A DNA stretch of 60,177 bases from an uncultured Akkermansia sp. Lineage in GTDB: Bacteria > Verrucomicrobiota > Verrucomicrobiia > Verrucomicrobiales > Akkermansiaceae. The stretch covers positions 1 to 60,177 of the forward strand of contig CANPYO010000003.1 of assembly GCA_947588645.1 (NCBI GenBank). The letters run 5' to 3'. Made by a program: the position numbers and the translations under genes. The notes below the pieces were generated by a model that was not told where the DNA came from, ran no database searches, and saw only the letters and a program-made list of their open reading frames with translations. Each line of letters opens with the position of its first letter. Position 1 is the stretch's first letter. Of the stretch, positions 43,301-58,300 are shown one piece after another.

Positions 43301-46300
43301 AGCTCATACGCGAACCTCCGCTTCACGGGCGTCTGGGCGGATGGCGCCGGCGGCACGCTCACCATTCACCTCTCCGAAGCTTTCCTGCGCAGCATTGCGG
43401 GAAATGGGAGCGGTTACCAGCTCTTCTCCTCTTCATGGGCAGACCATGTGGAATTCGCCACAGATGAAGACAGCTTATACGAGGAATACGTGCACCTGAG
43501 CTCAGATGGCATGTACGTTATCGTCGATTCTGTGTTAGCCACGGATCTCTACTGGGCCGGGGAAAATGACCTGGTGTGGGGAGAGGGCTCGGATGTTTGG
43601 GCGAATGCTGAGGGTGCGGAAGGCAGCACGGCTTGGGGCGGCGTGGGCTGCAATGCTCATCTGGGCTCAGCTTCGGGCACGCACGCAGTCAAACTTGCGG
43701 GGGATGTGCGTACGGCTAATTTGGAGATAAAAGGAGCAGATTCGTCTGTAACGTACAACTTTACATCGAATGATGGTACTCTTCATTCGCTCGAGGTAAC
43801 CGGTAATCTGACCGTCGGCGCTAACGCCCATGTATCATGGGATAACACGGCAAGTTTGTCCGTGGAGGATGATATCACTTTGGGAACCGGCAGCACACTG
43901 ACCTTTCAGTCCAACTCCCACTCAGTGACGGGCAACTTGGTCATCGGCGACAGCTCTCAAGTGTCGTTAAGTGACGGGGCAAGTTTATCCGTGGGTGGCG
44001 ATGTCACCTTGACAACCGGTAGCACGCTGGAGTTCCAGTCCAACTCTCACTCAGTGATGGGCAACTTGGTCATCGGCGACAGCTCTCGTGTGTCGTTAAG
44101 TGGCGGGACAAGTTTGTCCGTGGGCGGCAATGTCACCTTGGGAAGCAGTGGTACGTTGGGGCTCCAGTCCAGCTCCCACGCCATTGTCCACGGTTCTACC
44201 TCTGGTGGTTCTATTACGATTGCCGAGGAAGCCACCTTGGAGATGGATGGTGCAACAGCTTCTCTTGCCAGCCAGCTCTCCGGTTCGGGTACCCTGAAAT
44301 GGACCGGCGGTACGCTGACACTGGCTGAAAATTTCAGCGTTAGTGAAGGAAGCCCCAAGATTAACGTAGCCGGCGGCACGCTCGTCCTCGGCTATACGAG
44401 CACAGTGGACACGGATTATTTGTCCGGTACGGTGCTGGAGATGAATGGAAACCTATACTTCGCCGGAGCATCAGATGTTGCCAACGCCACCTATGTGGTA
44501 GGAGGACTGAAAGGAACAGGCTCAGATGTCAAATTGGGCGCGGGAGGAGAGACGGCTAAACTCATCATCGACTACAGCGGAGAAGAAGAGATCTCTTTTA
44601 CGGGGCAGTTCTCAGATCGAGCTAGTGGCGCCGGGAAAAAGGTCGACCTCGTGAAACAGGGATCGGGCACGCAGATCCTTACAACCGGTCATCTCGATAC
44701 AAAATCCACCACAGTGAAGGGTGGCACGCTGAAGTTCACAGATGCCGGTACGACATGGTCTGCCTTCACCGTTGAATCTGGCGGAACAGCCATCTTTGAG
44801 AAGGGGTGGACATTTAATGGCAGCCCGCTTACCGTGAACGGCGGTCAAATGACGGTAAACGGGAATGCGTCTATTGTCAGCGTCACCATCGAGGGGGGAG
44901 ACAGCAGCCTGGAAGTCAGAGGAAAGGCTACGGTTACCTCAAATATCACTATTGCTGGGGCGATGACCGTGTATGAAGCTCTTGTCGGAAATGGTTACAC
45001 CGGAGACATCGTTGTAAATGGCGGTACACTGAAGGTGGGGGAGGCGCATAAGGGTGAAGGCCAAACCGCTGGGCAGCAAAGCCTCAACGATGCGTGGGTG
45101 CACAGCCTCGCGGTTCATGGGGGCGAGGTCAATATTGCGGGCAGCCTGGTGGCGCAGCTTAACGGTAGCAATACGGCTATTACTGTGGATAACGGGGGGC
45201 AGTTAACCATTGGCGGGCAAATTGCCAATACGTATAACTACAACAGCAATACAGGCATCATAACCTTAGGCGGGGAGACGGGAGAATCGAACAAGGGCAC
45301 CTTGACTGTTGATGGTGAGGCGAGGATTGGAGGTCTTGTGCTCTATCAAGCAAGTCAAGCTACTTTTGGTGAACGGTTGATACATGTTGGAATTACCGTA
45401 AACGCGGGTAAGGTGGAGATAGGGACTACCAACAGAACAGTAGCAGATGATGGAGCCATTTCCTTGACGCCTCAGCAGGCGTGGAACGAGATGGCTTACG
45501 GATCCAGTGGTGCGACCACGCTGGTAGAAAATGGCGCAGAACTCGACATCTATGGCAGTGCGCTTTTCCATACAGGACACCATGTCACTGTCAAAGGAAA
45601 CATGACAGTATATGGCGCACTTATGGGAACATGGACCACTGCCGGGAACGTCGTTGTTGAGGGTGGGACGCTCACGGTCGGAGAGGGAGCCAAGGAAGCA
45701 AACGCGATAGACTCGACGGGAAGTAGAACCAGTAGTAGTGATGGTGGGCACAGGACTGGAAATACTGGGACAACAAATAATGCGTATGTAACGACCCTTG
45801 CTGTGCATGGGGGACATGTGCGGATATATGGGTCCTTGGTGGCGAGTGCAGGAGATAATGCCATCGTGGTGGATCAAAATGGAGAGCTCAATATACGTGG
45901 TGCTATTAACCACGATAGGGGTCGCGTAAGTGACCTGAAAATAGGCAGCGAGAATAGCCTCGGCACGGTCACCATGCAGGATCAGGGTGTAGCTAAGTTG
46001 AGAAACCTCACCCTGCAATACACGGGAAGCACGTTTACCACCTCAGGTGGGGTGGATGCGGAAAGCATATCGATCGGCGCCGGCACGTCAGCGACCTTGT
46101 CCGGGCAGTTGACGGTGGGAACTGGAATCACGGCGAACGGCAATCTGTCGATAGGCGGGGCGGCAACGGTGAATGGAGCGCAGACGTGGACGATCGGCGC
46201 AGGGGGCAAGCTGGAGATGACGACGGCAGGTGCTTCGCTGGCGATGGCGAATGGGGGAAGTCTGGAAATTGTTGTCAACACCGATGGTGGAGGTGGGAAG

Positions 46301-49300
46301 TTGAAACTTTCGGGCGGTGTCATGCAGAGCTTGGCGGCGGTGAGTGGCGTGAAATTGATGCTGGGTGATTTTGCGCCAACGCAAAGTTGGGACTACGCGC
46401 TCTTTGACATCAGTGCAGATGGATGGTCCACAGAGGCTGCCCTTTCCATGCTAACTCATCTTCTGGGAGCAGACTACACCGGACTTGAAAACAACCTCTC
46501 AGTCCTTGATAACGGAACGGTTCACTACGAAATGACCATAAAACCCAGAGAGCTCACATGGAATGGCTCTGGGGGAGGAGGTACATGGTCAAACGCAACG
46601 AATCCGTTCTATGCGGACAACAAGCCTTGGACGGTGGACGGAGCGGAAGCAGGCTTTTCCTCTTACGATAGCGCCTCCTTCGTCGGGGGACAGGGGGAGG
46701 GAGCCATTATCGTTGATGGTCACATCCTCGTCGGTTCGATGAACGTTTCCGGCGGGACAGCGTGGAGCTTCAGCGGGGACAATGTGGAACAGGACACGCT
46801 TTTGCTGCGCAGCGGACTGCATCTCACGCAGCTCGGCACACAGGTCAGCTTCGGTGGGAACTTGGCAGTGACGCTCGGGGAAATAACCTTCGCGGGTGGG
46901 GGAGGTGTCAGCGGCGAGTCGACGGTGACCTTTGAGGGTACGCATGTCACCCTCTCTTCCTCGCAGCCTGGCATCAGCGGCGCGGGCACGGTGACCTTGA
47001 GTGGTGCATCCACTCTCATGTGGGATATCACATCGGATCTTGTGATCGGCGATGGCAGCTCCGGCGAAACTGTACTTAAGATTGCCGGCAGCGGGGAGTT
47101 GAGCGGCGGATCTGTGGTCATTAAAAACGGAGCCGAGCTGTGGCTTGCGATGAGCGGCTCCGTTGAACGCAATATACACGGGGACGTGGAGGTGGAAGAG
47201 AGGGGTGCGTTTGTGGTAAGCGGCAGCGAGAATTATCTGAATTTGCCCGCCAACAACGACGCCAACTTTTCACTTAAAGTGCATGGTGGGGGGACCTTGG
47301 AATTACATGGTATTGGTACCACGTTCACGTATGGTGGCGGTGGAAAAGGGCTCTATTCCTTGCTAACGAGAAACGGTGCCGGCGAGGGTATAGATCATCT
47401 CGTGTTGAGCGGGGATACATGCCTGAAAACCGGCTCACAGTACGATGATGATTATGTCTCGAATCACATTCTAAAGTCGATCAGTGTTGAAGAAGGAGCA
47501 TCGCTGTATTTGTATGACGCTGGGAGGAGCATGCTCTCACACTCAGGACGCACACTGTATATCACCGGGGCGGGAGGAAGCGATCATGCCTATGCTTTGA
47601 GTTTGGAGAATAGTGCGCTTGTCAACTGGGACGTTTCTCTTGGAACGGAGGCAGAGAGTGCCGATGCAACGATTGAGGTGACTTCCGGAATTGCGACCAT
47701 AGCCGGTCAGTTTACGGTGGGAACAGCAACACTCACGAAGACCGGTGCAGGCGAGTTGAAATTGACCGGCGCCGTAATGGGTGAAGGCGGCACCATTGAC
47801 GTCAAAAATGGCTCTATCACATTGGCTTGTACCCAAGCCTCCGATACTCTGCAGAGCATCGACATTAACCTTTGCGGCGCGGCGGAGCCTGCCACGACGA
47901 CGGGTGCGCTGAAAGTGGATGAAAGTGCGAGCATAGGCGCGCTGTATGGCAGCGGCACGGTAACGATTGCGGCGGAGAAGACGCTCACGCTTTCGAATGG
48001 AAGCGGGGGCCATGAATTGACGGGCACGCTCTCCGGCTCCGGCACACTGCAGGTGCAGGGCGGCATCCTTACCCTGGGGACGGGCTTCAACGTCGGGGAA
48101 GGCGCTACACCGCAGATCGCGGTGGAGTCTGCCGATTCCGGCGCTTTGAATGTCAATGAAAGCGCTGCCATAGGCGCGTTGTATGGCAGCGGCACGGTAA
48201 CGATTGCGGGGGAGAAGACGCTCACGCTTTCGAATGGAAGCGGCAGCCATGAATTGGCAGGCACGCTCTCCGGCTCCGGCACACTGCAGGTGCAGGGCGG
48301 CACCCTCACCCTGGGAACGGGCTTCAACGTCGGGGACGGCGCTGCACCGCAGATCACGGTGGACAACGGTGCGACCCTCGTCCTCGGCTACACGAGTTCG
48401 ACAAGTACCAGTTACTGGTCCAACACGGTGCTGGAGGTGAACGGTAAGTTGCACCTCGGGAATGCAGCAGCAGAGGAGGTGGACAACAACGCCACCTACG
48501 TGGTGAAAGGGTTGAATGGCAGTGGTTCCGAGGTGAGGCTTGCCGAGCAAAGTGGTAATGCCAAGTTGATTATCGACACCGCGGAGGGAGAGTATTCCTT
48601 CTCAGGAGCGCTCAACGACAATCCAATCAGTGGGGTTAACCACAAATTTGACCTCGTCAAGCGTGGCAGGGGCACCCAGATCTTCACAACAAATCAGTTC
48701 GATACGAAATCTACCACAGTGGAGGAAGGCACGCTGAAGTTCACAACTGCCGGTACGACGTGGTCTGCTTTCACCGTTGAATCCGGCGGAACAGCCACCT
48801 TCGAGAATGGGTGGACATTTAATGGCAGTCCACTTACCGTGAATGGCGGCATAGTGGATGTGACCACTGGCAATCTAAGCGTGGGTTCTGAGCTGACAAT
48901 GACCGGCGGAAGTATTACAACCAGCGGGACCGGGACGGTTTCTGCGAGTACCTTGACGCAATCTGCCGGAAGCATTAACGTGGCGGGTGGTCTCAATGTT
49001 ACGGCGAACACGGGGGTTTACACGATGGCCGGCGGCAATGCTGAAATAGGCGGTAAATTGGGTCTTAATGATACCGGAAACGATGAAAAATTAGTCATCT
49101 CCGGCAACGGGTCTGTGACAGCGCAGCAAGTTAAAGGAACGGGAGACGGTCATGCCGGTCGTATCACAGTGGGTACCAAGACCGATGACGGAGTTTACTC
49201 AACGGGTTCTCTGACAGTGACCGGAACCGATGGCGATGTTCTGAAGAGCAAAGGGATTTTGGTGCAGGGAAGCGGATCATTGGTGACGGCAGCAGGCTCC

Positions 49301-52300
49301 GCGAATTTCTACAACACGTGCAGTGACGGAACGAATTCCTTGCACGTGGACGCCGGAAGAGTGGAAATTACGGGAGGAGTGACGATCACTGGGGGTCATG
49401 TGTTGGTCGAGAACGCAGGTAGTCTGACAGTGGAAGGACTGATGAGTATGAGCGGAAAGAACCTGAGCGTCAACAATGGCACGGTCGCCTTGAGTGGCGG
49501 ACTAACAGCCGCTTCTGTGACTCTAACCCAAGGAAGCCTGACGCTGGGTGGGGATTTGAACGTAGCGAACGGGGTGACCGTGAGCGGCGGCACGATGAAG
49601 CTGGGTACGGCGAACGTGGCGGAGAACCTGGCGATCTCGCTGAGCGGCGACGCAGTCCTCGAGATGAAGGAGGGGTCTCTGACCATAGGTGCGGACAAGA
49701 CACTGACATTGACGATCGATGTGGCGAGCGCCGCGGAAGGCGTTAAGCTGCGGCTTACGAACGACGTCATGAGTGCGTTGCTGAGTTTGGCGAGCCAGAT
49801 CAATTTCAGCATCACGGGTGCACATATTGGAGCCAACTGGGATTACCAGCTCTTCGACGTGACCGATCTGAGCGATATGTGGTCAAATGTCGTCGCGGAG
49901 AGTTTCCTGAACGGGATTCTTCATCCGGCCGAAGGAGCCAGCCTGACTGTGGGTGCGGACGGCACGGTACACTATGCTCTCTATGCTGCAAGCCGTGAAC
50001 TCACATGGACCGGCAGCACAAATGTGTGGAACTCATCCGCAACCAACTGGCAGGCGGGAGGGCAAACGAAGCAGACCTTCAGCGCGCACGATTCCGTCAC
50101 ATTTGACAACAGCGCAACTACGAAGGACGTGACCGTTTCCGGCGACTTAACGCCAGGGGATATCCACGTGACAGGCAACAGCACGTACACCTTCACCGGG
50201 CAGGATGCTGCAGACTCTTCAGCATCCATTGAAGCATCCGGGAACTTGTATGTGGACGCCGGTTCGTCGGCAAGTTTCAGCAATTTAACGTCGTTCAGCG
50301 TAGTCGGTGGCGAGATAACCGGCTCTCTCACGCTCGAGAGTACGGTGACCGGCACAAAGAGCTTGGGTCACATGACCGTGGAAAGTGACGGCAAAGTTAC
50401 CATTATGGGCGGAGATGTGACCAACTGGAGCGGCACAACGCTCTCCGGGGGGGGTACGGTGTTGCTGAATGCGGGTAACACTGTGACCGTCGATCGCGAC
50501 CACAATCTTTTTGCTGCACTTTTTGCGGCGGGCGATGCCAATATCCAGCGTGATGACGCCCACTCGGGCATCGGGCGGTTTGAAATTGCGAGCGGCACGA
50601 CGCTATCGTTGAACAACAAGGGAGATATCGGCAAAGGACTGAGTTTCATTCGGAATTTAGCCGTGGGGAGGGGCGCCGTTTTGCAACTGGCCGATAATGT
50701 GTTTGATCCCAACGATTCCAGCTATACGAACGCCGGGACCTTGGTACTCTCCGGCGGAGAGGGAGAAGGGGCTGCCGTTCTGGAAAACACCAGACAAGGT
50801 GGTTCGAACAACGGTGTATGGGTAAAATGGAACATAGAACTGGAAGACGATGCGACTGTGAAGAACAGTGGCAGTGGAGTCTTTAATATCACCGGGTCGG
50901 CAACTCTCGATGCGCATGGGCACACGCTGACCCTGGAAGGACAGCAGAAGACCTTCTGGTTTGGTGAGCAGTCCGGGAGCTCCTCCTTTGGGGCGGCAGA
51001 AGAGTCCACCGGCGCCATTTCACTGAACTCCGGGGTAACGCTGAACTTCAAAACGACGAACGGCGCCAGCTTCTCGGGGTACGACATGAGGCTTTCCGAG
51101 AACTCAACGCTCCAGATGAAAAATAACGCCACGTTTAAAGCCCTGTCGGGTGCGGGCACCGTGGGCTTTGACAACAACGTTACAATGACGTTGGCCGACG
51201 AGAGTACGGTGGCGTACACCGGCACGCTCGCCAGCGGACACAATGGAACGGTCGCCGTGAGTGCCGGAGCAAAGTTTCTGCTGGGGAGTGGTGCAAGCGT
51301 TGGCAACACGTTGAACATTCTTGGCACGCTTTCAACGGAAGCGGGAGCCGGTGACAGCCTGGTCGAGGCAACGGTCAACGTTCTCAATGTTGGGGACGGT
51401 GGGCAAGTCACGCTCGGGGATCACTCGACACTCACAGTGACTACGCTCGGAGGTGTGGAGAGTCAGTATGGCAGCATCACCGGTTCCGGCACCTTGAAGC
51501 TGACCGGAGATGGGGGAAGTTTCGCAGGCGCCATCGGGTCGAACTTGGAGTACGCGGGGAGCGGGACAACGGCTTTCAACTACACGGGAGCCTTCTCGGG
51601 GACGACCCTGACCGTGACGAGCGGGAGTCTGACTTTGGGAAGCGGCTTTGGCTTTGGGACGGAGGCAGCGCCGGCTGTCGTGGTAAACGACGGCACGCTA
51701 ACCTTGGATTATGAAGACGGACAGACAGGCGGTCTGCTCACCATGGGTGGAGGCACTTTGAGTGTCGGTACGACAGCGACAAATGGCTACACCTTCGCAG
51801 GTCTCTCCGGCACCAGCGGCGCCTTCTCCGGCTCCGGCAAGTTGGTGCTGAATGTCGGCGATGGGACACAGGAGTTCGAGGGAGTTATCCAAAACTACTC
51901 CCTTTCGCTTGAGAAGAGTGGGGATGGCACGCAGACGGTGAAAGGAACTGCGTCGGCTGGAAGCCAGGTGAAGGAACTCACGGTGAGTGGCGGCGTGTTG
52001 GAGTTTACCGGTAGCTTGACCGAATCTAATGCAGGCGGCACCTACGGCGTGACGGTGAACAATGGCGGCGGATTGAGCGTAGGAGGAGGTTTGCTGACAA
52101 ACAGGGGCGTGCAGGTGACTGGCACGGGGAGTTCCCTATCTGTCACCGGTAATCTGACACTGAATACGTGGGCGGATCTCACGGTGACGAATGGAGGCAG
52201 TGTGACTGCACAAGGAGGATTGGGTGGAAACCAGAATGGTGCCGGGCAGGTAGCAGTAGGCGGGCACGATGAAAGTGGGAACTCCATTGGCACTCTGATA

Positions 52301-55300
52301 CTTGGTAGGAGTGAGGGGAACACTACAAACCAAGTTGCGGGGTTAATGGTGATGGGGACTTCCGGGGCGCAGACCTCCACATTGACAGTGTATGGAAATC
52401 TTGCAGTACAAGGGTATTCACACACAGGTAACAGCAACGTTGCGTTAGAGAACGGTATGCAGCTTGGCTGGGGAGCTACGGGTACCATCACAGGTGCGCT
52501 GACGGTTGGGAACGCGCAATATTCAAGCGGTCTTGCCATAGGTGGCGCGGAGGAGGGTAACACGGGCACGCTGACGGTGACGGGTCTGTTGACGGCGCAT
52601 CACCTCGCGGTGGCTGGTAACGGAAGCCAACTTACGACGAACGGCGGGTTGACGGTGACAACAAGTGCTGTGATTGAAAGCGGCGCATCCTTGATTGTGG
52701 CGAACGGCGGCGTTTCTTCAGGCGCTTTCACCGTGGGCGGTTCCCTCGCCTTGACGGGGAGCATCGCTACCGATGTGCAATTTATTGGGCAAACCGGCAG
52801 CACCATCACGCTGACAGATGCCGGAACTGCGTTGACGAATTCGCAATTCTCGGGCACGATCGCGAAATTGGTGCTGGGTGGTTCTCAGAGTAACGCACCT
52901 TCAACGGTGTTCAAGATGTCCGGTACTGTGACGCAATCATCTCACGTCTTTGATTCTATTGAAGTGGGCGCGGGGGCGCGACTCTCTCTTGGAAGTACAG
53001 CCTACTTGGACAAACTCATTTTGGCAGGCGGAGAGCTCTACAACGATCACAGCAGCCCATCAACGGGAAACGTGCAGGAAATTGAACTGAAGGAGGGTAC
53101 AACGTCCTCATACAATTCGAACAACTACGTACTATCCCTCAAACTGGCGCATAAGTTGACCGGGAAAGGGTCTCTGCAGTTCATTGCGGGTGACTCTGGA
53201 CTTGAATTTTCTGCAGGATTTGACGGAACAGAGTTTGAAGGTCTGTTGGAGATGAACGTTGCTAGCGGGAGCTACGGAAATCTCGCGGTGGATAATGATG
53301 TTGACGTGGTGTTTGCCGATGGTGGCAGTCTGAAAGTCACCAGCGCAGGTGCTGTGAGTTTGGGAGCCAGCTCTTCTCTGACAATTTCCGATGCTTTCAA
53401 TGTACGGGGAAGACTACTTCTTGGGGAGGGAGCTACCCTTACTCTGGATGGAACAGGAAATGGTGCCGTAGAAGGGAATACTTTGAATAACAATGTTGGT
53501 GGTCTTGGTGGTTCCGGCGGTAATCTGGTGCTAATGGGCAGCCAACTAACTGTGAGTAAAACAAGGGATGACTTCGGCGGTCTCGCTTCGTTGGATTTGC
53601 AGACCAAAGGAGATGTCACTTCCTCCTTCACGCTGACGACGGGAGACTTGACCGTGAAGGATTTGAAGGGAGCGGGGAGTGTGACGTTGAGCGGCGAGAA
53701 TGCCAAGCTGACGCTGGCGTACGGCGGAGACGAGGCGGACGGAGGAAGGTATGAGGGAACGATCAGCGCGGCGGAGCTGGCTTATGCCGGAACGGGCAGC
53801 GACAAGAAGTTCACGCTGACGCAGGGCTTTGCCGGCGCGAAGCTGAGCCTGAGCGGTGGCACCCTGGTGTTGCAGGGATCAGTCGGTGCAGCGGGAGAGA
53901 ATACGTGGGACATTAGCGGAGAAACACAGCTGGATTTGAGCGCGGAAGGACTCAGGCTCTCCGGTGAAAGTATCGCGTTGACGGTCGATGTGAGGGAGGA
54001 CAACACGCTGGGGGCGCTCAAGCTGAGCGAGGCGATGTTTACTTCTTTGCAGGAGCTGGCGAGTGGCCATAATCTGACGCTCACTCTGACGGGAACAGCG
54101 TCCGGGCAGAAGTACAGGCTGATTAATACAACGGAGCTGGGAGACAGCGTCACGCAAGAGACTCTGCAGAGCTTCCTGGACAGCATCCTGCCGAGTCATG
54201 ATGCGGGGTGGCGAGGAAGTGTGACCATTGATGGTGAGGGCTACCTAGCGGTGGCGACGGGGCACGCCCTGACGTGGGATGCCGCCGGCAGCCCGAGTGG
54301 GACGTGGAAGACCTTTGCAGAGAACGAGAGCGACAAGCCGTGGGATGATGGCAATGCCGGAGGTGCGGAAAGCGGGTTCTATGATGGAGACAGCGTGGTG
54401 TTCAATGACAGCGAGACCACAGAGCACACTATCACGGTGAGCGGCACGGTGCAGCCGAGCACGATGGAGGTGCAGGCGGGGACGTGGACGTTCAACAGCA
54501 CCGAAACCGCCGCCATTACTTCCGAAAACGAAGCCCTGACGGTGTCGGGTTCAAACGCTAACGTGACCTTCTCGGGCTCCGTGGGCATCAACTTTGGCGG
54601 TGGGGTGACGGTGTCGGGGCAGAACGCCACTCTGACTTGGGCGAGCTCCGGGAACATGCAATCTGCCGGTGCTCTGACCTTGTCGGGAAAGGACGCGGAG
54701 ATGCTCCTCACCGGCGCGGGACAAGTCCGATTCAGCGGCTTGCACCTGGAGAATGGCGCGAAGCTGTACGTCTCGGGCGGCGGCGTCAAGAATTTCGGGG
54801 GGAGTACATCCAGCCCGGGCATCCACTTGGGCGCAGACACGGAACTGGTGATTCAGGATGGCGGTGATACGTATGGAACGGGCGATGGATGGATCAAAGA
54901 TGGTGTGAACTTTGCGACGGGCGAGGGAAGCATTGTGCTGGAGGGAGTGACGACGACTAACGCTGGAGACCACATCGGTCTTCTGTGGGCGTTTATGGGC
55001 GCAGGAGATTCGGCAACCGGAGATCAGATCGGGGCGCTGAAGCTGCGAAAAACTGAGGAGGGGAGAGGCACGGTGCTGACGATGAGCGGTGAGATGGGTG
55101 GCAGTGGCAACGGGCACGCGCTAGGTAATTTCAAGCATATTTATGTGGAAGAGGGCAGCACGCTGATCATCTCCTCCGCAGCGTTGGGGACAAAGCGCCA
55201 CACGGGCAATGTGCTGCATGTGGCTGGGACCGGTGCAACGGGACAGGATGCGGCGCTGATTTTGAATAATGGCAGCCTCGATTGGGACATCACGGCCGAT

Positions 55301-58300
55301 GACAACGCCACCATCAAGACAACGGCTGGCGTAACATACGGAAATCACACCTTGGATCTGAATGGGCACGCGCTGACGTTGAACTTGGGGGCGGCGTTGA
55401 CATTGAACACCGGCACTACGTTGACCGGCATCGCTGATGGAGGCAACACACTGGTGAAGATGGGGACAGGTCAGTTGACCATGGGCGCCGGTGCGATTTC
55501 AGTGGGAGAGGGAGTCACCGGGACGTTGGACGTGCAGCAGGGAGCGCTGTGGATCCAGCACAACGATCTCACGGGGTGGGGTGTGAAATTGGCGGACGAA
55601 ACAATATTCCATGTCGGTCATCTCGACGGGACCAATGGTGGTGAGGTCAAGGTGGGATTCCTGGAGGGCGGGAGTGGGATCGTTCGCTCATACACGTCTA
55701 CCTCCTACCTCGCCACACTTGTCCTGACAGGGGGCGAGGGCGTGGAGAAGACTTCCTTGGCGGTGTTTAAGAACTCTAACGATAATGCCTCGAATACGAG
55801 CTATCTTAATTTGAAGAAGGAAAATTCAGGTACTCAGACTTTCTCGGCGGGCGCCTTCGGTAACTTGAATACAGTTACCGTGACGGGCGGCGAGTTGACG
55901 TTCACCGGGACGGGAGCAGTTACGGATGGGGTCACGTTGAGTGGGACGGGCAAGCTGACGTTGAGTGGCGGCACGAACTTCGAGGTCGGCAATTTTGTGA
56001 ACATTGGAGGAGCCATCAGCTTGGAGGGTACGTCGTCGGAGCTGGTGGTGGATGGTTATGTGCAGGCAACCGGCTTGGAAGGCTCAGGTAAGGGCGTGAC
56101 GGGCTCGGGCACGTTGAAGTTGACCGGGGACGGCGGAAGTTTCTCGGGTAGAATCGGCTCGAACTTGGAGTACGCAGGGACAGGGACGCTGACCTTGAAC
56201 GGGCAGGTGACGGGCGCAGTGGCAGTGGACAGCACGAGTGGCACGCTGGTTCTGAATGGCGCGAACAACACCATCGGTGCGCTGAGCGGAGGCGGCGAGT
56301 TGGATGTGCAGGGTGCGACGCAACTGACGGCGGGTGGCGACATCGGCACATTGAAGGTCGGTGCGGCGATTGATTTGCGGGAGAGTTTGACCGTCACCAC
56401 GATGGGTGGCGGTGCGGGAAGCATTGTGGTGGCGGCGGACAAGACGCTCACCGTGTACGGCTGGACGGCGGAGAATGCGACATTGACCGGGCTCACGCTG
56501 AACGGCGGGGCGACCTTGGATTTGAAGGCGATGACGAGCGGCACGGCAGACATCGGAACCCTCACGGGGGCGGAGTTGTCTGAGGAGAAGAAGGCGACCG
56601 TGAAGATTGGCAACGTGTTCGCCGAGAATAACAACCTCAAGCTCAAGATCGGCTCGTTGAGCGGATTCGACAGCGTCAAGCTCCAGTTGGATGTTAGCGC
56701 GCTGGAATTGTCTGAGGACGGCGACAAGTACGAGCTCTTCAGCGATTTCAGGGAAGATCTTTTGGGCAGCATTGAGCTCACCGGACTGACCGGGTTTGTT
56801 CCGGACGGTCATCACGTCCTGCGGTTGACGGCTGCGGGCGTCCTGGAGTACAACGTGAGTGACGGAACGCTTGTGTGGGACAAGAACGAGACGGAGGATG
56901 GCACGTGGGAGGCGAGCGACAGCAAGGATTGGAAGGGCGGCTTCACCTTCGCGAATGGAGAGGACAGCGCGAGTTTCGGAGAGGAAGGTCTGACGGATAG
57001 CTCGGCGACCGTGACTCTGAGCGGCGAGGTGAAAGCCGTGAACGTGCAAATTGCGTCTGGGGGCTACACCTTCGAGATGAACGCAGAGGACGGCTCGCCT
57101 GACAGCTTGACCGTGAGCAGTAAGCTGGAGTTGGGTGCGGCCACGCACACAACCTTCAAGGCGACCGTGAACGTGAGCGGTGCGGAGAGCAAGCTGACCG
57201 GAAGCGGAGACTTGACCCTCGGCGAGAACGGCAGTCTCACGGTCGATACGGCGCTCACGAGAGACGGAGACAGTTCTTACACAGGCACCATCACGCTGGA
57301 CGGCGGTGCGCTGACCGCGAAGGGCGCAGTGAACGTGGCTCTGGGCAAGAACGGTGGTACGCTGCACGACAGCAGCGCAGCATCCGGTGAGGGCTTGACC
57401 GCGACTCTGAACGATGCGGAGGGTGCAGATAGCGTGGGCGTGTTGACTGCGGAGGGAACGCTGACACTGTCGGGCACGACGACGGGAACTGTGTCCGTGG
57501 CGGGCGGTGCGACCGTGACGGGCGATGCGACGAGCGGCGTGACGGTGGCGGGCATCACCGGAGGCGCGGTGGGGGATGACGCTACAGCGACGACGCTGGC
57601 CGGGAAGATCATCGTCAGTGATGGAGTGGTTGAGGGAACCGAGCCAACTGAACACCAATACGCGGGCAAGCTCCGCACGGATCTGGAGCTGACGGTCAGC
57701 CAGGGCAAGCAGAGCCTCACGGCTGCTGACCAGGGCATGGCGAAAGCCACGGTAGAAGGCGGCGGCGATCTGACCCTGGCGAGCGGCACGGTGGTGTCGG
57801 GTGAGGTGACCGTGAACGACTCCGGCAAACTCACATGGAGCGGTACCCTGACAGCGGGGGTGCTGAAGGGCGACGCGAATCTTGGCGGAGAAGGGTTGAG
57901 TTTGGAACTGACCGGCGACGGCAGCAGTTACAGCGGCAACTTGAATTTGGATGCCTTGACCGCGAGCAGCGGCACGCACGAGCTGGCGGGTGGCGTGGAT
58001 TTGGACACCTTGACGATTGAGAATGGCGCCACCCTCGTGCTCAACGACACGACAGGGGAGACTGCTGCCATCGGCACGCTGGATCTGAAGAGCGCCGGCA
58101 CGCTGACCATCGGCGGCGACGAGGCTCACGCTGGAGTCAGCTTCACTCTGGAGGACGCGGAGCTGGCCGGCGGCACGATCAATGGCTACGGCACGCTCAA
58201 CCTGACGGGCACGGGCACGATCGGCAGTGCAATTGCCGGCAGTCTGACGATTACCTCCGACGGTACGCAGACCCTCACGGGCAACGTGAACGCCGGAAGC

